Below are positions 7,296 to 14,895 of a stretch of DNA of 18,083 bases, piece by piece. Every line of letters starts with the position of its first letter. Position 1 is the stretch's first letter. The stretch is from DATBWZ01 sp036514535 (lineage in GTDB: Bacteria > JAMCPX01 > DATBWZ01), in NCBI GenBank assembly GCA_036514535.1, contig DATBWZ010000099.1, forward strand, positions 1-18,083, written 5' to 3'. A program made the position numbers and the translations under genes. The notes beneath the pieces were generated by a model. It was not told where the DNA came from, made no database searches, and worked only from the letters and a program-made list of their open reading frames with translations.

Positions 7296-7312
7296 AATAA
7301 GGAGGTGCGTCT

Positions 7313-8122
7313 GTGTGCTTGTGCAATGCGAGGACTGATAATGCCAGCGATGCAAGATTTAAACGTCTGCTTTTATCCGCGCTGGCGGCGCTATTGATAA
7401 TTACAATATCCCCTGTGCTTTCATATGCTGGACGGCCTTTTAGCACTGAAGATGCGGGCGTTGCGGTCAATGGCGTGTTTCAAACAGAATTGAGCTTTGA
7501 TTATGCTCGTGCAGATGCTGATGGGCATTATTCGTTTTTGCTTGTTCCGATAACGGGCATTTCGCATGACATTGAATTTTCAGTAGAGGTACCTGCAATG
7601 TTTATGGCGGACGATGCAGAGATGGCTGGCGGAATTTCGGATATAAATCTGGTTATGAAAACCATGATTTTTCAGGAAAAGGATATGTCTCCGGCATTAC
7701 TGCTGAAGACATGGATAAAATTTGCGAATGGAGACATCTCTCGCGGAATGGGCAGCGGTGATGAAGATATCGGGTTTTCAGGTGTCGCAACCAAAGCCCT
7801 GCTGGATTTTGTACTTCATGCCAACCTTGGTTATGTATTTACGGGAAAGCGGGTGGACAATACGGCGGATGATGTTATTCTTTATGGGATTGCCTGTGAA
7901 TACTCCCTAAGTCAGCGTATAAAGATTGCGTTGGAATTGTACGGGGAAAGCAATCCGCACTTTGACCCATCGGTGTTCAAACATCATATTTTGAATCCGC
8001 TGACTGGTATTGTTTTATATATAAATGAGATGGTTTACCTTGATTCTGCTTTTAGAATAGGAATAAACAGAGGAGAGATGACAGAATACGGGTTTACTCT
8101 GGGAGCGACATTAAATTTCTGA
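7313..8122 (+). CDS. Outer-membrane beta-barrel protein, MetA-pathway/transporter-like family
   Basis: The 269-residue protein starts at GTG 7313 (GGAGG at 7301-7305, seven bases ahead). It has a basic N-terminus, a hydrophobic stretch (about residues 19-37) and a likely signal peptidase site after SYA (residue 39). The mature part opens with GRPFSTEDAGVAVNGVFQTE, the typical start of the family annotated as 'putative MetA-pathway of phenol degradation', which comprises outer-membrane beta-barrels of unproven function. Alternating short hydrophobic strands and a terminal phenylalanine (TLGATLNF) fit a barrel recognised by the BAM machinery. It stands alone, divergent from the dehydrogenase operon, with its own promoter and a Fur-type box. 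Uptake of a hydrophobic compound or metal-related cargo are both possible; the sequence does not decide. Confidence 0.7.
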   Translation: MCLCNARTDNASDARFKRLLLSALAALLIITISPVLSYAGRPFSTEDAGVAVNGVFQTELSFDYARADADGHYSFLLVPITGISHDIEFSVEVPAMFMADDAEMAGGISDINLVMKTMIFQEKDMSPALLLKTWIKFANGDISRGMGSGDEDIGFSGVATKALLDFVLHANLGYVFTGKRVDNTADDVILYGIACEYSLSQRIKIALELYGESNPHFDPSVFKHHILNPLTGIVLYINEMVYLDSAFRIGINRGEMTEYGFTLGATLNF

Positions 8123-8123
8123 T

Positions 8124-8172
8124 TTGACACAAAAATCCGCAAAAGTTGACAATTAATAAATATTTCTATAAC
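8124..8172 (+). promoter_or_regulatory. Putative promoter region of the hybrid kinase gene
   Basis: Two TTGACA hexamers lie 22 bases apart (8124-8129 and 8146-8151). The second is followed after 15 bases by TATAAC (8167-8172), a usable but slightly short-spaced -10. Immediately downstream is a small dyad, ACATTA (8171-8176) and TAATGT (8182-8187), which could be an operator. The region is AT-rich, so chance matches are likely. Confidence 0.4.
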
Positions 8173-8199
8173 ATTAAAACATAATGTGACACGTGCTTT

Positions 8200-10947
8200 A
8201 TGGTTTTGTCTAAAAATAGAGGTAATAAAGAGCCAAAATTCAGCAATCTTTACAATGAACGGCCGATTATAAAGCTTGAAGAGAAGATGATGGAACTGGA
8301 AAAACTGCAACATCAATACAATCAGATATTTGAGAATATAAATGATGTAGTTTTTTCTCTTGACGCTGCGGGGAATTTTATTTATGTAAACTCAAGGATC
8401 GGTATCTTAGGATATAAGTCCAGGGATGTTATCGGGAAGCCATTTGCAAGATTATTGATGTCTGATAGCAGGGAAAAGGTTACGAAATATTTTGAGTCAA
8501 ATAGAGGAAAAGCATCTCGCGATCTGTTCGGCGTAGAGATAAAATGCAAATCCGGCACAACAAAATCTGTTGATTTGAGCATAGCATCAAGTCTCAATAG
8601 AAAAGGAAATTTTCTTGGATGGTTTTGCGTTGCAAGGGATATTACAGAACGCAAAAAAACAGAGATAGATTTGCTTGAGAGCGAATTCCGATTTCGCCGG
8701 CTGTCCGAAGCAACTATGGAGGGCATAGCTATCCATGCGGAAGGAAAAATCCTGGATGCCAATCTGGCTTATGCCAAGATGTTTGGATACGAACTTAAAG
8801 AGGTCATTGGAATGAATGTTCTGGATTTTGCTGCACCAGAATCCAGGAATTTTGTCATGAAAAATATCCGTTCCCGTTATGAAAAACCCTATGAGGCTGT
8901 TGGCTTGAGGAAGGATGGAACTACTTTCCCAGGAGAAGTCCATGGCAATTCCATTCCTTATGAAGGGAGAAATGCCCGTGTTACGGTTATACGGGATATC
9001 TCAGTTCAAAAAAAGTCAGAGGAATCATTGCGCAGGAGCGAGAAGTACTTTGAGGCACTTATTCAGAATTCCACGGATATTATTGTGGTACTTAGAGCCG
9101 ATGGCACAATTCTTTATGCAAGCAATTCCATTGAACGGATTTTAGGTTATAAACCAGAGGAACTAATTGACAAGAGCCTATTTGAATTTGATTTTTTATA
9201 TCCGGATGAATCCAAACTTATAATTGCTAAACTAAGCGAACTAATGTCCGGTTCTGAGGGTCTGGTTAAGATAGAGCACCGTTTCAGACACAAGGACGGA
9301 TCCTGGCGGATACTTGAATCGGTTGGAAAGAATTTGACAAATAATCCCTATGTCCGCGCAGGAATAATAAACTCCCGTGATATAACGGAACGCCGGCAGG
9401 CGGAGGGGTTCATGAGGGATATACTGGAGAGCATTACAGACGGGCTGATAGTTGTGGACAGAAGTTATAAAATTATATCTGCAAATAAGGCTTACGGAAG
9501 AATGGTAAACAAGCGGATTGAAGATATAGTGGGCATGCATTGCTATGAGGCTTTTTACAACATTGACAAACCGTGCTGGGAGGCCAATATAGAATGTGCT
9601 ATGCGAAAAACTTTTAACACAGGAGAAGCGCAAGTTTCTTTTTATAAGTACTATGACAAGGACGGCGAACTTCTGTATTTAGAAGGTGGAGTTTATCCGA
9701 TGAGGGATCACTCAGGCATAATAAAGTCAGCGATTGAGGTTATTCGCGATGTCACTGAACATAAACGGCTGGAAGAGGAAAAAAACAAGATTCAGACACA
9801 ACTCTTCCAGGTGCAGAAGATGGAATCCGTCGGACAGCTTGCAGGCGGTGTTGCCCATGATTTCAATAATTATCTCACTGTGATAAGAGGATATGTTGAT
9901 ATACTTCTAAGGGAAGTGCCTTCTGACAGCTCATGGTTGGAGGATATTAAAGAGATAAATGAAGCAGCGGTCAGGGCAACGACTCTTATCTCTCAACTTC
10001 TTACCTTCAGCAGAAGACAGACGATACAGCCGGAGGTGTTGGATTTAAACAAAATAATTGACAATTCCAAGAAAATGTTGCGGAAACTTATAGGCGAGAA
10101 TATAAAACTTGAAACTGTGCTTCAACCATTAATGCAAATGATAAAAGCAGACCCTATCCAGATGGAACAGATATTGATAAACCTTACGGTTAATGCGCGG
10201 GATGCTATGTCTGATGGCGGAAGGATTATAATTGAAACGAAGAATGTCATTCTGGATTCGGATTTCACGCTACTGTATCCATATGTTGTGCCAGGCAGGT
10301 ATGTTTTGTTTTCAATGAGCGATACGGGTATTGGGATGACCCGGGAGGTCCGGGCGCGGGTGTTTGAGCCATTTTTTACAACAAAGGAACGGGGAAAAGG
10401 AACAGGACTCGGACTTTCAGTTGTGTACGGTATCGTCAAACAGAGCGGAGGATATATTTTTATTGATAGTGAACCGGACAAAGGGACGACGGCCAGGATA
10501 TATCTTCCGATAGTTGCAGAAAATGCTGAGAGTACAGTAAAAAAAGATTCTGTCGTAGAAAAACGGAGTGTTTTTGGCAAGGAAACCATTCTTGTGGTGG
10601 AAGATGAAGATAATGTAAGAAAGCTTTCAGGAAAAATATTGAAGGAATATGGATATACAATAGTGTATGCCTCAAATGGAGATGAAGCACTGAAGATATA
10701 CAGGGAATATAAGGATGTTATCCATCTTGTTTTGACTGATGTAATTATGCCGGGGATGAATGTAAAGGATATGATAAAAGAAATAAGAATATTAAATCCC
10801 GGCGTGAAGGTTGTATATATGTCGGGCTATACAGATGATATAATTGCACGTCATGGGGTGCTTGAATCTGGGGCGCATTTTATCAGAAAGCCATTCACAG
10901 AAGATCTGCTCCCAAAAAAAGTGCGTGAGATATTGGATAACAGTTAA
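8200..10947 (+). CDS. Cytoplasmic hybrid histidine kinase with four PAS domains and a C-terminal receiver
   Basis: The 915-residue protein has no signal peptide or membrane helix. A short coiled coil (about 24-40) leads into four PAS domains at about 38-150, 157-270, 280-396 and 402-520, each ending in a typical RDIT/RDIS/RDVT boundary. HisKA has the phospho-acceptor H553 (VAHDFNN). The ATPase domain shows N665 (NLTVNARDAM), D708 (SDTGIGM), FEPFFTTK and GKGTGLGLS (733-741). A receiver domain follows, with D847 (LVLTDVIMPG) and K897 (FIRKPF). It is therefore a complete hybrid kinase, with the receiver as a phosphorelay or autoregulatory element. The fourth PAS has cysteines 448, 459 and 466, possibly a metal, FeS or redox site. 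No response regulator gene is adjacent, so it is an orphan. The ATG at 8200 has no clear ribosome binding site; ATG 8287 is an alternative. The signal sensed is unknown. Confidence 0.9.
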   Translation: MVLSKNRGNKEPKFSNLYNERPIIKLEEKMMELEKLQHQYNQIFENINDVVFSLDAAGNFIYVNSRIGILGYKSRDVIGKPFARLLMSDSREKVTKYFESNRGKASRDLFGVEIKCKSGTTKSVDLSIASSLNRKGNFLGWFCVARDITERKKTEIDLLESEFRFRRLSEATMEGIAIHAEGKILDANLAYAKMFGYELKEVIGMNVLDFAAPESRNFVMKNIRSRYEKPYEAVGLRKDGTTFPGEVHGNSIPYEGRNARVTVIRDISVQKKSEESLRRSEKYFEALIQNSTDIIVVLRADGTILYASNSIERILGYKPEELIDKSLFEFDFLYPDESKLIIAKLSELMSGSEGLVKIEHRFRHKDGSWRILESVGKNLTNNPYVRAGIINSRDITERRQAEGFMRDILESITDGLIVVDRSYKIISANKAYGRMVNKRIEDIVGMHCYEAFYNIDKPCWEANIECAMRKTFNTGEAQVSFYKYYDKDGELLYLEGGVYPMRDHSGIIKSAIEVIRDVTEHKRLEEEKNKIQTQLFQVQKMESVGQLAGGVAHDFNNYLTVIRGYVDILLREVPSDSSWLEDIKEINEAAVRATTLISQLLTFSRRQTIQPEVLDLNKIIDNSKKMLRKLIGENIKLETVLQPLMQMIKADPIQMEQILINLTVNARDAMSDGGRIIIETKNVILDSDFTLLYPYVVPGRYVLFSMSDTGIGMTREVRARVFEPFFTTKERGKGTGLGLSVVYGIVKQSGGYIFIDSEPDKGTTARIYLPIVAENAESTVKKDSVVEKRSVFGKETILVVEDEDNVRKLSGKILKEYGYTIVYASNGDEALKIYREYKDVIHLVLTDVIMPGMNVKDMIKEIRILNPGVKVVYMSGYTDDIIARHGVLESGAHFIRKPFTEDLLPKKVREILDNS

Positions 10948-10969
10948 ATTTATCAGTTTGAGAAATAAG

Positions 10970-11746
10970 TCATAAATTTTTTAGTTCTGTCTTTCTCCCA
11001 AAGGTTAAAAAAGCAGTATGGCCAATCATCAATTGATGCGGCCTGGTTTTGCCCCTGCGTGGAAGGATTTTTCTCAAGAGCAATTCAATACACTCTATCA
11101 TTACATAACCATTCTCTTCAAGAGATACGCCTGTAAGCTCCACCTGATTGTATGTTGGCGAAAGACTCGCAAGCCTTCCGCCTCCCTTCAGGCACGGAGT
11201 TACAGATGGAATTTCATTCCACGGCTCAGGGACATCAAGAAAAACAATGTCAAAATCCTTTCCCTTGAACGGTTCTCCCGGATTTTTCAGGTTTAGTTCA
11301 AAGTTGTTGATTGCCTTGGCGCGCTTAAGATTTTTCCGCGCTGATTCAATGCAGTCCTCCCTCAGGTCGTAAGAGATGACCATCCCGTCACGTCCGACAG
11401 CCCGTGAAAGCGCAATGGTCATGGCGCCGGAACCGGTTCCAATCTCAATGACCTTCATCCCGGGTATCGCGCCTGTTTTTATCAGTATAATGCTTACATC
11501 CTTTGGATAGATTATTTGTGTCTTTCTCTGCAGATTCATTATTATGTCTTCTGTTGTGGGTTCAAGTATTACAAACTTTGTGCCGGTGTGCGTATCGCCC
11601 ATTTCACCGTATTCTCTGCCTATGATATTATCAAAATAGATAATGCCCTTATTTGTATGAAATTTTCCTCCCGGCGCCACCTCAACCATGTAGTGATTCC
11701 TGCCTCCAACATACAAAAGTATTCTGTCGCCTTCCTGAATTGGCAT
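10970..11746 (-). CDS. trmI: tRNA (adenine-58-N1)-methyltransferase TrmI
   Basis: The 258-residue protein is a class I SAM-dependent methyltransferase of the TrmI family, which makes m1A at position 58 in the T-loop of tRNA and works as a homotetramer in the cytoplasm. The SAM-binding motif I is VIEIGTGSGAMT (99-110). The conserved FLDVPEPW (169-176) contains the aspartate placed at the active site in Thermus TrmI. The N-terminal segment GDRILLYVGGRNHYMVEV and the region HTGTKFVILEPTTEDIIMN, which precede the Rossmann domain, are also typical. It converges on the kinase gene (22-base gap) and diverges from hemL. No ribosome binding site precedes ATG 11746; a promoter lies right against it. 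TrmI is restricted among bacteria, which helps narrow the lineage without naming it. Confidence 0.9.
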   Translation of the reverse strand: MPIQEGDRILLYVGGRNHYMVEVAPGGKFHTNKGIIYFDNIIGREYGEMGDTHTGTKFVILEPTTEDIIMNLQRKTQIIYPKDVSIILIKTGAIPGMKVIEIGTGSGAMTIALSRAVGRDGMVISYDLREDCIESARKNLKRAKAINNFELNLKNPGEPFKGKDFDIVFLDVPEPWNEIPSVTPCLKGGGRLASLSPTYNQVELTGVSLEENGYVMIECIELLLRKILPRRGKTRPHQLMIGHTAFLTFGRKTELKNL

Positions 11747-11757
11747 AATCAGATGTT

Positions 11758-11785
11758 ATTATTGTGAAATAATTAAAAAAGTCAA
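11758..11785 (-). promoter_or_regulatory. Promoter of trmI, nearly leaderless
   Basis: On the minus strand TTGACT (11785-11780) is followed after 16 bases by AATAAT (11763-11758), each one mismatch from consensus. The predicted start is about five bases from ATG 11746, too close for a ribosome binding site. Confidence 0.5.
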
Positions 11786-11803
11786 CATCAATTCCTCAAT
11801 TTC

Positions 11804-11831
11804 TTGACACTTACTGCTGATAGTGTAAAAT
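11804..11831 (+). promoter_or_regulatory. Promoter of hemL, apparently leaderless
   Basis: TTGACA (11804-11809) and TAAAAT (11826-11831) are 16 bases apart. The expected start, about seven bases further, falls on or next to ATG 11839. No Shine-Dalgarno sequence is seen in the seven bases in between. It is divergent from the trmI promoter. Confidence 0.6.
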
Positions 11832-11838
11832 CCATAAG

Positions 11839-13113
11839 ATGCAAAACAAAAAGTCAGAGAAATTGTTCAATGAAGCAAAAGCCCATATCCCGGGCGGTGT
11901 AAACAGCCCTGTTCGCGCGTACAAGTCGGTCGGTGGAATACCTCCGTTTATTGCGTCAGCAAAAGGTTCCAGGATAAGGGATGTAGACGGCAATGATTAT
12001 ATTGATTTTGTCTGCTCCTGGGGGCCAATGATTCTCGGACATAGTCCGAAGGATGTTCTGAATGCTGTAACCAAAAGGTTGGGCAGGGGAACGAGTTACG
12101 GTGCTCCCACCGGAGAAGAGGTTCTCCTTGCAAAGGAGATCAAGAAGGCATTCCCTGCTATGGAACTGGTGCGGCTTGTCAGTTCGGGTACAGAGGCAAC
12201 TATGAGCGCAATAAGGGTTGCCAGGGGTTATACCGGAAAGAAGAAAATTGTAAAATTTGAGGGATGTTATCACGGACACAGCGATTATCTCCTTGTGAAG
12301 GCAGGTTCAGGCGCCCTCACCCTTAATCTGCCCGACAGCGCCGGTGTTCCTGAGGAATTTGTGCGGTACACGCTTGTGCTTCCTTACAATGATTTGCCTG
12401 CTGTTGAGGCTCTTCTGAAATCCGATAATGATATTGCTGCTGTCATTGTTGAGCCTGTTGCCGGCAACATGGGCGTTGTATTGCCAGGTAATGGATTTCT
12501 TGAAGGGCTGAGAAGAATTACAAAAGAAGCAGGAGTTCTTCTGATCTTTGACGAGGTTATAACAGGATTCAGGCTTTCAAAGGGCGGGGCGCAGTCGGTT
12601 TTCAAAATAAAACCGGATCTAATATGTCTTGGAAAGATTCTCGGCGGCGGTTTTCCCATAGGGGCTTTTGGCGGGAAAAAGGAGATTATGTCTATTCTTG
12701 CTCCTGATGGTCCGGTATATCAGGCAGGCACGCTTTCCGGCAATCCCATTGCTGTTACTGCCGGGCTGGCAACCCTTAAGGCTCTCAAATCGCCGCTCTA
12801 TAAGCGGCTGGACAGGCTTGCACGCCGGTTTACAGACGAGATTGTTTCCCTTGCAAGGGCAGCAGGGATACCGATGACTGTTAACCGTGCCGGCTCCATG
12901 TTCACATTCTTTTTCACCAATGGCCCGGTGAGAAATTTTGCGGAAGCGAAAAGGAGTGATGCACAGATGTACGCGCGTTTTTTTCACGGGCTTTTGGAAA
13001 GGGGGGTAATGTTTCCCCCGTCGCAGTTTGAGGCATGCTTTATCTCCTCTGCGCATACGGAAAACGACCTGGACAAGGTAATCCAGGTATGCAAAAAGAT
13101 ATTGAAAAAATGA
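11839..13113 (+). CDS. hemL: Glutamate-1-semialdehyde 2,1-aminomutase
   Basis: HemL is a PLP enzyme that converts glutamate-1-semialdehyde to 5-aminolevulinate, the committed precursor of haem, sirohaem and cobamides in the C5 pathway. Its 424 residues match the usual length. Signatures seen are HIPGGVNSPVRAYKSVGG (17-34), VSSGTEATMSAIRVARG, GCYHGHSD, LIFDEVITGFR (D238 contacts the PLP ring nitrogen) and LGKILGGGFPIGAFGG, with K266 as the PLP lysine. The start at ATG 11839 has a promoter immediately upstream and no ribosome binding site. The ATP synthase membrane genes follow after 28 bases on the same strand and are probably co-transcribed. Haem supply would serve the cytochrome b of NarI, though the link is only by general physiology. 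Confidence 0.96.
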   Translation: MQNKKSEKLFNEAKAHIPGGVNSPVRAYKSVGGIPPFIASAKGSRIRDVDGNDYIDFVCSWGPMILGHSPKDVLNAVTKRLGRGTSYGAPTGEEVLLAKEIKKAFPAMELVRLVSSGTEATMSAIRVARGYTGKKKIVKFEGCYHGHSDYLLVKAGSGALTLNLPDSAGVPEEFVRYTLVLPYNDLPAVEALLKSDNDIAAVIVEPVAGNMGVVLPGNGFLEGLRRITKEAGVLLIFDEVITGFRLSKGGAQSVFKIKPDLICLGKILGGGFPIGAFGGKKEIMSILAPDGPVYQAGTLSGNPIAVTAGLATLKALKSPLYKRLDRLARRFTDEIVSLARAAGIPMTVNRAGSMFTFFFTNGPVRNFAEAKRSDAQMYARFFHGLLERGVMFPPSQFEACFISSAHTENDLDKVIQVCKKILKK

Positions 13114-13141
13114 AGATTTAATTTGACCAGATAAGGTTTGC

Positions 13142-13423
13142 GTGTTAAAAAATACAGATTATAATGAACGTAAAAAGAACAGTGAAAACAATAATAACAG
13201 AGAAAAATTATGGAGGACATTCGGTGTTCTATGGGCCATAGGCACACAGTTTGCCGTTATCGTGGTAACGAGCATATTTATCGGGCAATATCTGGACAAT
13301 CGTTTTCAAACCTCCCCGCTTTTTCTTATTCTACTCGTTCTTGCTGGATTAACCGGCGGGATGTTGACTTTGTACCGCATACTTAAAAAGTTTAAGAATA
13401 GCAATGAATATAAAACCGGATAA
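13142..13423 (+). CDS. atpZ: AtpZ/AtpI-type ATP synthase accessory membrane protein
   Basis: A 93-residue protein with a hydrophilic, Asn/Lys-rich N-terminus and two membrane helices (about 27-47 and 58-78). The segment GTQFAVIVVTSIFIGQYLDNRF followed by FLILLVLAGLTGGMLTLYRILKK is typical of AtpZ, the small protein encoded ahead of atpI in many F-type ATP synthase loci and linked to assembly of the c-ring or to Mg2+/Ca2+ handling. It starts at GTG 13142 with TAAGG five bases upstream. It overlaps atpI by 20 bases, so translation is likely coupled. Its own biochemical role is not settled in the family. Confidence 0.8.
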   Translation: MLKNTDYNERKKNSENNNNREKLWRTFGVLWAIGTQFAVIVVTSIFIGQYLDNRFQTSPLFLILLVLAGLTGGMLTLYRILKKFKNSNEYKTG

Positions 13424-13787
13424 ATACAAAATTTTTATCAATACAGGAATAATTTTGTTGTTAGTCTCAGTAGTTGCTTTTTTATTGTACCTGTCCGGGG
13501 TGAAACAGAGAGCCTTGTCATTTGCATTAGGAGGCGTATTTTCAAGTGGCAATATTCTTCTTCTCACCATCGGGCTTGCCTGGTTCATGGAGCGGGGGGT
13601 CAGGAAATTGCCTGCCTATATTATTCTGATACTAAAGTCCGCCTTTTTTTATGGCGGCGTATATTTTGCGGTAAGGATGGCCGGTGTTGAGCCAGTGGGC
13701 TTTTTATCGGGATTCACTGTTTTCACGGCGCTGTTGCTGTTAATGAGTTTTGCTGGCAGGAGGCAGTTGAAAAATGCACGGGCATAG
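13404..13787 (+). CDS. atpI: ATP synthase subunit I
   Basis: This 127-residue protein has four predicted membrane helices (about 11-30, 37-61, 71-92 and 97-116). It is encoded directly ahead of the a and c subunits, as expected for AtpI, which helps assemble the c-ring. The segment ERGVRKLPAYIILILKSAFFYGGVYFAV is like that of other AtpI proteins, though sequence conservation in this family is low and position carries much of the call. It overlaps atpZ by 20 bases at its start and atpB by 14 bases at its end. No enzymatic motif is visible. Confidence 0.75.
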   Translation: MNIKPDKYKIFINTGIILLLVSVVAFLLYLSGVKQRALSFALGGVFSSGNILLLTIGLAWFMERGVRKLPAYIILILKSAFFYGGVYFAVRMAGVEPVGFLSGFTVFTALLLLMSFAGRRQLKNARA

Positions 13788-14496
13788 TTTAACCTGGTTT
13801 TCTTTGATTCCTGTAGTCAGGGAACTCCCTGCTTTTCTGAGCGGAGCGATTTTTGTAGGTATTTTATTGATGATAATGGGCGCGGTGATATCCCTTAAGC
13901 TGAAAAGGGAACAAACTGTTGCCCCACCCGATAAAATCTCTTTCATAACTGTAATAGAATTGCTTGTGGAAGGAATATATGGTTTTGCGGAGAATATTAT
14001 GGGCAAGGAAGGCAAAAAATATGTCCATATTGTGGGCGGCCTCTTTATTTTTATACTGACATGCAATCTACTTGGAATGATTCCCGGTTTTTCTGCTCCG
14101 ACAGGTTATCCCACTGATGATTTTGTCCGTTCAGTGCTTATATCACCCAACTTTGCATGTGCCATTCTTGTATATTTTCTCTACAATTATTATGGAATAA
14201 AGGCACATGGGATTAAGTACATAAAGCATTTTGCCGGGCCGCTGATCTGGCTTGCTCCCTTTATGTTCGGTGTGGAGATGATCAGCCACTTGGTCAGACC
14301 AGTATCGCTCTCAGTCCGGTTATTTGCGAACATGATGGCTGATCATACCGCAGTTGGTGTTGTATCAAGCCTTGTCCCGGTAGGGATTCCGGTTCTCTTT
14401 CTTGTTCTCGGTCTTGTGGTTTCGTTTATCCAGGCTTTTATATTTTCGTTGCTTACAATGGTTTATATTATGTTGGCAACACAAAGTGAGCATTAA
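13774..14496 (+). CDS. atpB: ATP synthase F0 subunit a
   Basis: Subunit a forms the two half-channels next to the c-ring. The protein has 240 residues and five to six membrane helices. The essential arginine is R182 in VSLSVRLFANMMADH (177-191), with the preceding EMISHLVRP also characteristic. CNLLGMIPGFSAPTG (98-111) is the conserved loop after the second helix, and the C-terminal VSFIQAFIFSLLTMVYI is the last helix pair. ATG 13774 overlaps the end of atpI, and GGAGG lies ten bases upstream inside that gene. atpE follows with a strong ribosome binding site. The b, delta and F1 genes are absent here, which matches lineages where the ATP synthase genes are split between two loci. Confidence 0.95.
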   Translation: MHGHSLTWFSLIPVVRELPAFLSGAIFVGILLMIMGAVISLKLKREQTVAPPDKISFITVIELLVEGIYGFAENIMGKEGKKYVHIVGGLFIFILTCNLLGMIPGFSAPTGYPTDDFVRSVLISPNFACAILVYFLYNYYGIKAHGIKYIKHFAGPLIWLAPFMFGVEMISHLVRPVSLSVRLFANMMADHTAVGVVSSLVPVGIPVLFLVLGLVVSFIQAFIFSLLTMVYIMLATQSEH

Positions 14497-14516
14497 AAAT
14501 AAAAAGGAGGATGTGC

Positions 14517-14849
14517 ATGAAAAGAATGTTGCTGATGGCTATTTTGTTGGGGACCTTTGCGTTTACTTTCAGTTTGCCTGTTTTTGCTGAAGAGGCTGGA
14601 ACTCCCGAAAAGGCAACCGGGACTGCGGCTGCAGCTCTTGCAATCGCAAGCGGCTTGGGAATTGCTATCGCTGCTTTTGGAGGCGCTCTTGGACAGGGCA
14701 AGGCAGTTTCCACCGCCTTGGAGGGAATAGCGAGAAATCCAGGTGCATCTGATAAGATGTTTACCCCTCTTATTCTTGGTCTGGTTCTTATTGAAACCCT
14801 TGTTATCTATGCGCTCGTAGTGGCATTTCTGCTTCAGGGCAAAATTTAA
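14517..14849 (+). CDS. atpE: ATP synthase F0 subunit c, with Na+-type ligand set and signal-like N-terminus
   Basis: The 110-residue proteolipid has two membrane helices joined by the conserved loop EGIARNPGA (69-77). The ion carboxylate is E93 in LVLIETLVIYAL. Q60 (GGALGQG), T94 and Y98 take the places of Q32, S66 and Y70 that bind Na+ in the Ilyobacter c-ring, and the Q-to-E spacing of 33 is the same. The N-terminus (residues 1-24, MKRMLLMAILL to PVFAEE) looks like a cleavable signal peptide and makes the protein about 25-30 residues longer than a minimal c subunit. ATG 14517 is preferred: AAGGAGG (14504-14510) lies six bases upstream, while the in-frame ATG 14511 abuts it. The strong site fits the high copy number of subunit c. 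Confidence 0.95.
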   Translation: MKRMLLMAILLGTFAFTFSLPVFAEEAGTPEKATGTAAAALAIASGLGIAIAAFGGALGQGKAVSTALEGIARNPGASDKMFTPLILGLVLIETLVIYALVVAFLLQGKI

Positions 14850-14863
14850 CCCGTTCAACACAG

Positions 14864-14885
14864 GGGCGGCCCGCAGGGGTCGCCC
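14864..14885 (+). terminator. GC-rich hairpin after atpE
   Basis: GGGCGGCCC (14864-14872) pairs with GGGTCGCCC (14877-14885) over nine pairs, one of them G-T, around a GCAG loop. It is not followed by a T run, so it is a poor intrinsic terminator. It may instead protect the 3' end of the atp mRNA or reduce read-through into the next gene. Confidence 0.45.
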
Positions 14886-14895
14886 ATTAATTTGC

